Source of the DNA: Mycobacterium heckeshornense
GTDB taxonomy: Bacteria > Actinomycetota > Actinomycetes > Mycobacteriales > Mycobacteriaceae
Length of the DNA: 64,000 nt
Direction: 5' to 3'
Assembly (NCBI RefSeq): GCF_016592155.1
Contig: NZ_AP024237.1
Coordinates: 1,054,001 to 1,118,000, forward strand
The number at the start of each line of letters is the position of its first letter. Position 1 is the stretch's first letter. Of this stretch, positions 56,900 to 64,000 are shown piece after piece. The translations under genes were made by a program, and so were the position numbers. The notes below the pieces were generated by a model. The model searched no databases, was not told the DNA's origin, and saw nothing but the letters and a program-made list of their open reading frames with translations.

Positions 56900-58400
56900 G
56901 TGGTCGTTGCCGTTGGCCGTAGGCTTCGAACTGCCCAGGGGCGTCGGGTATGGCTTTCATGGGTTTGCCGTCGGTGATGGCCGAAGGAGATTGGCCGCCC
57001 GGCGTCCCGCGACGACTCGACCGCTAATTGAGAGATGCGATTCGATCGCTGTGTAAGGACACGTCGGCGTGGTCGTCTGCTGGGTCGATTGTTACGGCGA
57101 TTACGGAGGTGGTTGTGGGGCAGCAGTTGTGGGCTGGTGTCGACGCCGGTAAATCTGATCACTACTGTGTGGTCATCGACGCCGAAGGGCAGCGGCTGCT
57201 GGCGCAGCGGGTCGCTAACGACGAAACTGCGCTGCTGGAGTTGATCAGCACGGTCAGCACTGTGGTTGATGGCGCTGAGATCACCTGGGCGATCGATCTC
57301 AACGGTGGTGGCGCTGCGGTGTTGATTGCTCTGCTGGTCGGGGCCGGGCAGCGGCTGCTGTATATCCCCGGGCGCACCGTCTATCACGCCTCGGGCGGCT
57401 ACCGCGGCGATGGCAAGACCGACGCCAAAGACGCCGCGATCATTGCCGATCAGGCCCGGATGCGCCGCGACCTGCAGCCGTTGCGACCCGGCGACGAGAT
57501 CGCGGTGGAACTGCGCATCCTCACCAGCCGGCGCGCTGATTTGGTGGCCGATCGCACCCGGGCGATCAACCGGCTGCGGGCCCAGCTGCTGGAATACTTC
57601 CCCGCCCTGGAACGCGCCTTTGACTACAGCACCAGCAAGGCCGCGTTGATTTTGCTTACCGGCTATCAAACGCCTGACGGGCTGCGCCGCGCCGGTGCTG
57701 CTGAGCTGGCCGCCTGGTTGCGAAAACGTAAGGCCCGCAATGCCGATGCTGTCGCGTCCAAAGCCCTTGCGGCCGCTAACGCCCAGCACACCATCGTGCC
57801 CGGACAACACCTGGCTGCCACCGTGGTGGCTCGCCTGGCTAAGGAGGTGATGGCCCTCGACATCGAAATCGACGACACCGAGACGATGATCGAGGAGCGA
57901 TTTCGCCGCCACCGCCACGCTGAAATCATCTTGAGCATGCCCGGCTTCGGTGTCGTGCTCGGCGCCGAGTTCCTCGCCGCCACCGGCGGCGACATATGCG
58001 GCTTCGACTCCGTCGACCGCCTCGCCGGCGTGTCCGGACTGGCCCCGGTACCCCGCGACTCCGGGCGCATCAGCGGCAACCTCAAACGCCCCCGCCGCTA
58101 CCACCGCCGCCTGCTGCGCGCCTGCTACCTGTCCGCCCAAATCGCCATCCGCACCGACGCCGCCTCGCGCACCTACTACGACCGCAAAAGATCCGAAGGC
58201 AAAACCCACACCCAAGCCGTCCTCGCTTTGGCGCGCCGCCGCCTCAACGTGGTATGGGCCATGCTCCGCGACGGCACGGCATACCAGCCCGCACCTACCG
58301 CCGCGGCGGCTTGACAACTTCATTGAGAATCTCCTGGTTTCTCGCGGGCCTGGTGCCATGGAGACACCGCGGCGTTTCGGGATGTGACAGCCTGTGACGG
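56900..58400 (+). mobile_element. IS110-family insertion sequence (ends approximate)
   Basis: The intact recombinase gene at 57115-58314 defines the element. Its outer limits are uncertain because this family has neither terminal inverted repeats nor target duplications. The short motif ATTGAGA occurs on both sides (near 57028 and 58324), which may relate to the core. The element lies between the NDH-2-like gene and metG, in a spot occupied by other genes in M. tuberculosis. Confidence 0.6.
57115..58314 (+). CDS. IS110-family recombinase (transposase)
   Basis: The product has 399 residues from GTG 57115, with GGAGG at 57105. The N-terminal RuvC-like DEDD domain begins LWAGVDAGKSDHYCV and includes the DxxD-type TDAKDAAIIADQARM. 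The C-terminal Transposase_20 domain includes LSMPGFGVVLGAEFLAATGG and LAGVSGLAPVPRDSGRISG with the candidate catalytic Ser. The gene is intact, so the element may be mobile. IS110 elements lack terminal inverted repeats. Members of this group encode a bridge RNA in the end upstream of the gene, here somewhere within about 56900-57114. Confidence 0.93.
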   Translation: MGQQLWAGVDAGKSDHYCVVIDAEGQRLLAQRVANDETALLELISTVSTVVDGAEITWAIDLNGGGAAVLIALLVGAGQRLLYIPGRTVYHASGGYRGDGKTDAKDAAIIADQARMRRDLQPLRPGDEIAVELRILTSRRADLVADRTRAINRLRAQLLEYFPALERAFDYSTSKAALILLTGYQTPDGLRRAGAAELAAWLRKRKARNADAVASKALAAANAQHTIVPGQHLAATVVARLAKEVMALDIEIDDTETMIEERFRRHRHAEIILSMPGFGVVLGAEFLAATGGDICGFDSVDRLAGVSGLAPVPRDSGRISGNLKRPRRYHRRLLRACYLSAQIAIRTDAASRTYYDRKRSEGKTHTQAVLALARRRLNVVWAMLRDGTAYQPAPTAAAA

Positions 58401-58841
58401 ACCTCACAGTGTCTGCGATTGTCTGCGACGGCTTTCCGGCATCACCGCTGCGGTGTACTTCGCGCCGATCATTCCCGGCATGAAAGCCCTGGGAGTTCCC
58501 TTGTCGTAATTGATGTTTCCCCGACTGTGACCTGACTTCGTTCACATCCCGCGCGACGGTCTCAGTCGAGGGCGAATCAGATCGAAGACGGTGCTGGCGG
58601 CGCCGGGTGAGCAAGGGTTTAGGTGCGATTTGGAGCGCTTCGACCGACGAGGTCGATGAACGCGCGGTCGGTGTCGAACTCGGTAGGAGCCCGGGTCATG
58701 CGCTGGCCGCCGAACGCCGCGAACAGCTCGACTCCTCACCGCCGCGACGGCGCTCGCCCAGCGCCGCGTGCCTGGTGCGCCTTGGTGGCCATCGGCTCCA
58801 CCGACGCCTCCCGTCGGCTCACACGATGCTCGCCACACTAG
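58315..58841. other. 527-bp gap with IS end and a possible gene fragment
   Basis: It contains the right end of the IS110-family element and a direct repeat GTCTGCGA at about 58412 and 58422. On the minus strand 58619-58729 is open and reads ELFAAFGGQRMTRAPTE followed by FDTDRAFIDLVGRSAP to a TAA. This resembles the C-terminal end of a protein that has lost its front part. I cannot assign a family. No complete gene is supported. Confidence 0.4.
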
Positions 58842-60386
58842 TCACGGCGTTTGATAGCGGGGGAACACCGCCGCCGGGGGCGGCAACACCGTGCCCGGGG
58901 CGAGCCGAGTTCCCACCGCGGCGAACGTCCGCTGGTCCGCGGGCTGACCGAGCAGGTCCAGCAGCTTGGCCGCTGACTCGGGTAACACGGGCTGGATCAG
59001 CAGCGCCGCGATACGCAGCACTTCGCAGGTCACATACAGCACGGTGCGGAACCGGATCTGATCCGACTCCGATTCGCTTTTGCGTAACACCCAGGGCTGC
59101 TGCGCCGAGAAATACTTGTTGGCCGCGCCCAGCATCAGCCAGATCGCCTCCAGCGCCAAGTGCATGGCCTGGCCGTCGAAATGGGCCCGCACCTGCTCCA
59201 GCAGGCCGTCGGCAATGGCCAGCAACTCCGCGTCGTCAGCGCTGAATTCGCCTGGGGCGGGGACGATTCCGTCGAAATTCTTCGCGACCATCGATAGCGA
59301 CCGCTGCGCCAGGTTGCCCAGCTCGTTGGCCAGGTCGGTGTTGATCCGGGTGATGATCGCCTCGTCGCTGTAGCTCCCGTCCTGGCCGAATGGCACCTCC
59401 CGCAACAGGAAATAGCGGACCTGATCCACGCCGAACCGCTCGACCAGCGACACCGGGTCGATGACATTGCCCACCGACTTGCTCATCTTCTCGCCGCGGT
59501 TGAGCAGAAACCCGTGCGCGAAAATCCTTCGCGGAAGCTCGATTCCAGCTGACATGAGAAACGCAGGCCAGTACACGGCGTGGAACCGGATGATGTCCTT
59601 GCCGATCATGTGCAGATCGGCCGGCCAGTAGCGGCGAAACAACTCCGAGTCGGTGTCGGGATAGCCGACGCCGGTCAAGTAGTTGGTCAGCGCATCGACC
59701 CACACGTACATGACGTGGTCGGGATGATCGGGCACCGGGATCCCCCAGTCGAACGACGTCCGGGAGATGGACAGGTCGCGCAGGCCGCCCGAGACGAAGC
59801 TGACCACCTCGTTGCGCCGCACCTCGGGCCCGATGAAATCGGGGTTGGCCTCATAGTGGGCCAGCAGTTTGTCGGTGTAGGCGGACAGCCGAAAGAAATA
59901 CGTCTGTTCCTCGGTCCAAATCAGCGGGGCGCCGGTCTCGGTGGCGACCCGCGTGCCGTCATCGAGCACCCGGGTCTCCGATTCGACGAAGAAGCGCTCG
60001 TCGCGCACCGAATACCAGCCCGAGTAGGTGTCGAGGTAGATATCGCCGGCATCGGCCATCCGCTGCCAAATCGCCTTGGACGCCTCGTGGTGGTCGGGGT
60101 CGGTGGTGCGGATGAACCGGTCGAACGAGATGTTGAGCCGCTCCTGCAGCCGCTGGAATACATCCGAGTTGCGCCGGGCCAGCTCAGCGGTCGACACGCC
60201 CTCGGCCGCCGCCGCCTCGGCCATTTTGAGCCCGTGTTCGTCGGTTCCGGTCAAGAACCGCACGTCGAAGCCCTCGAGCCGCTTGAACCGGGCAATCGCA
60301 TCGGTGGCGATGTACTCGTACACGTGCCCCAAGTGCGGCGCGGCATTGGGATAAGTGATCGCGGTGGTGACGTAGTAGGGCCTCAT
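58842..60386 (-). CDS. metG: Methionyl-tRNA synthetase
   Basis: Charges tRNA-Met. It has 514 residues from ATG 60386 (TTG 60392 also possible). Class I signatures are both present: [18 protein letters not shown] (HIGH) and [14 protein letters not shown] (KMSKS). The methionine-site region [14 protein letters not shown] and the anticodon-binding stretch [18 protein letters not shown] are typical. It matches M. tuberculosis Rv1007c in sequence and in position before tatD, from which it diverges. Confidence 0.97.
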   Translation of the reverse strand: MRPYYVTTAITYPNAAPHLGHVYEYIATDAIARFKRLEGFDVRFLTGTDEHGLKMAEAAAAEGVSTAELARRNSDVFQRLQERLNISFDRFIRTTDPDHHEASKAIWQRMADAGDIYLDTYSGWYSVRDERFFVESETRVLDDGTRVATETGAPLIWTEEQTYFFRLSAYTDKLLAHYEANPDFIGPEVRRNEVVSFVSGGLRDLSISRTSFDWGIPVPDHPDHVMYVWVDALTNYLTGVGYPDTDSELFRRYWPADLHMIGKDIIRFHAVYWPAFLMSAGIELPRRIFAHGFLLNRGEKMSKSVGNVIDPVSLVERFGVDQVRYFLLREVPFGQDGSYSDEAIITRINTDLANELGNLAQRSLSMVAKNFDGIVPAPGEFSADDAELLAIADGLLEQVRAHFDGQAMHLALEAIWLMLGAANKYFSAQQPWVLRKSESESDQIRFRTVLYVTCEVLRIAALLIQPVLPESAAKLLDLLGQPADQRTFAAVGTRLAPGTVLPPPAAVFPRYQTP

Positions 60387-60411
60387 CGACAATCCACCCT
60401 ATTGTGTGCGG

Positions 60412-61263
60412 GTGAGCACCAACCGGCCCGGTAAACGCACGGCACCGCCAGCCCCGGAGCCGTTGGCCCCGTTGATCGACGCGCACACCCATCTCGACGC
60501 GTGTGGCGCCGCCGACGTCGCGGGCGTGCGCGCGATCGTCGACCGCGCCGCCGCCGTCGGCGTCGAGGCGGTGGTGACCGTCGCCGACGACATGAACTCG
60601 GCGCGCTGGGTGGTCCGCGCAGCCGAGTGGGATCCGCGGGTCTATGCCGCGATAGCGCTGCACCCGACCCGCGCCGACGCGCTGACCGAGGCCGCTCGCG
60701 CCGACATCGAGCGGCTCGCCGCGCACCCGCGGGTGGTGGCGATCGGCGAAACCGGGATGGACCTGTACTGGCCGGGCCGCCTGGACGGCTGTGCGCGGCC
60801 AGCCGCGCAGCGCGAGGCGTTCGCCTGGCACATTGACCTGGCCAAGCGGACCGGCAAACCGTTGATGATCCACAACCGCCAGGCCGACGCCGAGGTGCTC
60901 GATGTGCTGTGCGGCGAGGGCGCACCCGACACCGTGATCTTTCACTGCTTCTCGTCAGGCCCGGCGATGGCCCGCAGCTGCGTCGATGCCGGCTGGTTGC
61001 TGAGCCTCGCCGGGACGGTCAGCTTCCGCAATGCCCGTGAGCTGCGGGACGCCGTCGTGCTGGTGCCGGCCGAGCAGTTGCTGGTGGAGACCGACGCACC
61101 GTATCTGACCCCGCACCCCTACCGCGGCGCTGCCAACGAGCCGTACTGCCTGCCCTACACTGTGCGAGCGCTGGCCGAACTCGTGCAGCGACCCGCGGAC
61201 GAACTGGCGCAGGTCACCACGGCCAATGCTCGCCGGGTCTACCGGCTCGTCACCGGCTCTTAA
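60412..61263 (+). CDS. tatD: TatD-family metal-dependent deoxyribonuclease
   Basis: The product has 283 residues from GTG 60412 (GTG 60406 also possible). The metal ligands of the TIM-barrel hydrolase are in place: HxH in IDAHTHLDAC, Glu in IGETGMDLYW, His in MIHNRQADAE and FHCFSSGPAM, and Asp in VETDAPYLTPHPY. TatD enzymes are 3'-5' exonucleases in DNA repair and turnover. It matches M. tuberculosis Rv1008 and precedes the rpfB leader. Confidence 0.93.
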   Translation: MSTNRPGKRTAPPAPEPLAPLIDAHTHLDACGAADVAGVRAIVDRAAAVGVEAVVTVADDMNSARWVVRAAEWDPRVYAAIALHPTRADALTEAARADIERLAAHPRVVAIGETGMDLYWPGRLDGCARPAAQREAFAWHIDLAKRTGKPLMIHNRQADAEVLDVLCGEGAPDTVIFHCFSSGPAMARSCVDAGWLLSLAGTVSFRNARELRDAVVLVPAEQLLVETDAPYLTPHPYRGAANEPYCLPYTVRALAELVQRPADELAQVTTANARRVYRLVTGS

Positions 61264-63431
<2,168 letters not shown>

Positions 63432-63439
63432 CGGGCGGC

Positions 63440-64000
63440 TCAGCGCAGCACTCGGGTGATGTGTTCGACGAATTCCGTGCAGGATTGATACCGCAGTTCG
63501 GGATCTCGCGACATCGCCTTGGCGACCGCGGCGTCGAAGGCGCGCGGCAGCCACGTGGCTTTACGTGACATGCGTGGGGGGATACCACGTAGATGAGCGT
63601 CCACCAGCTCCGCGGCGGTATCTGGGGTGAATGGCGGTGCGCCGGTGATCAGTTCCACCGCTGAACAAGCCAGCGCGTATTGGTCTGTCGCCGCTGTGGG
63701 TGCGTATCCACGCAGCACCTCTGGAGCGGCATACGACAGCGAGGCCTGCAGGTTCTTGGGCCGCCGAAACACATCCTCGACGACTGCGTGCGCCACCCCG
63801 AAGTCGACCAGCACCGCTCCAGTCCGCGAAAAATCGTTTGCCACAAGGATATTGGCTGGCTTGACGTCGGCGTGCACGATACCACAACGGTGGATGTAAT
63901 CCAGGGCGTCGGAAATCTGGGCAAGCGCGGCCAGGCGTTGTTCCAGTCGTTGCAGCCGCGTCGATTTGCCGCCGTCGACGAATTGCATCGCCAGCCAATG
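63440..64000 (-). CDS. Serine/threonine protein kinase, C-terminal part (cut by window edge)
   Basis: The minus-strand frame runs from beyond base 64000 to the stop at 63440, giving at least 186 residues. Hanks motifs are clear: catalytic HADVKPANIL, DFG as VLVDFGVAHA, AAPEVL at the end of the activation segment, and TDQYALACSAVELITGAPPF. The chain ends right after the kinase fold (YQSCTEFVEHITRVLR), so this is a soluble kinase with no membrane anchor or sensor after the catalytic domain. The N-terminal lobe is outside the window. It ends 9 bp from the ksgA stop. Confidence 0.9.
   Translation of the reverse strand, partial: HWLAMQFVDGGKSTRLQRLEQRLAALAQISDALDYIHRCGIVHADVKPANILVANDFSRTGAVLVDFGVAHAVVEDVFRRPKNLQASLSYAAPEVLRGYAPTAATDQYALACSAVELITGAPPFTPDTAAELVDAHLRGIPPRMSRKATWLPRAFDAAVAKAMSRDPELRYQSCTEFVEHITRVLR

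Noticed and set aside
58412..58429. Direct repeat GTCTGCGA as a target-site duplication of the IS110 element
   Set aside because: The copies are adjacent to each other and not on opposite sides of the element, and this family does not usually make duplications.

Overview
The window is high-GC DNA from a slow-growing Mycobacterium outside the M. tuberculosis complex. The main evidence is gene order: it follows M. tuberculosis Rv0946c to Rv1010 (pgi to ksgA), with protein matches that I recognise from memory rather than from a search. MIRU-like repeats, a CIRCE element ahead of an Rv0991c-type gene, LppR/DUF5642-type lipoproteins and F420-type oxidoreductases also point to a mycobacterium. No PE/PPE genes, CRISPR array or prophage are visible. 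Several M. tuberculosis neighbours are missing (csoR-ctpV, the PE_PGRS genes, ispE directly after ksgA), and several non-tuberculosis genes are present. I cannot name the species.

Layout. 1-5.5 kb: end of pgi, an NmrA-like protein, intracellular chorismate mutase, uvrD1 behind a double MIRU-like repeat, and a membrane protein with no clear start. 5.5-16.4 kb: M23 peptidase, sucCD, a thiolase-like protein, an F420-type oxidoreductase, a Pro/Gln-rich membrane protein, perM, purN and purH. 16.7-20.7 kb: a MoxR/VWA pair and a DUF1707 protein. 20.8-29.2 kb: a translationally coupled minus-strand operon (echA7, fadE12, accA2, accD2, fadE13, AtuA-like) for branched acyl-CoA breakdown. 29.5-34 kb: rpmF, mprA-mprB-pepD-moaB2 (envelope stress), and an MscL with a zinc ribbon. 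34.5-36.2 kb: the HrcA/CIRCE-controlled Rv0991c-Rv0990c-type genes and a 5-formyl-THF cyclo-ligase. 36.2-40.3 kb: galU, moeA1/glp, rimJ, glpR-like and tRNA-Ala.

40.3-48.8 kb is the accessory part: a VOC protein, a DinB-like protein, lipoproteins, a probable type VII secretion substrate pair (a WXG protein plus a WXG-NlpC/P60 hydrolase), a decayed IS3-family element, the cAMP-regulated lysine acetyltransferase and an AlkB-like dioxygenase. 48.8-57 kb: arcA, a frameshifted DUF559-type gene between perfect 19-bp inverted repeats, pmt, rsmI, pabB, and an ECF41-type sigma factor coupled to an NDH-2-like flavoprotein. 57-64 kb: an intact IS110-family recombinase, metG, tatD, an RNA-switch-like leader, rpfB-ksgA, and the C-terminal part of a soluble Ser/Thr kinase.

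Data quality matters here. mprA (two sites) and the cyclo-ligase gene (two sites) each carry +1 changes in runs of C or G. Removing one base at each site restores the family protein exactly. Homopolymer over-calling in the assembly is the simplest explanation, so these gene breaks should not be read as biology before the reads are checked. The best candidates for new biology are the WXG/NlpC-P60 pair, the inverted-repeat-bounded DUF559 unit, the MscL-zinc ribbon fusion, and the thiolase-like protein with no nucleophilic cysteine.
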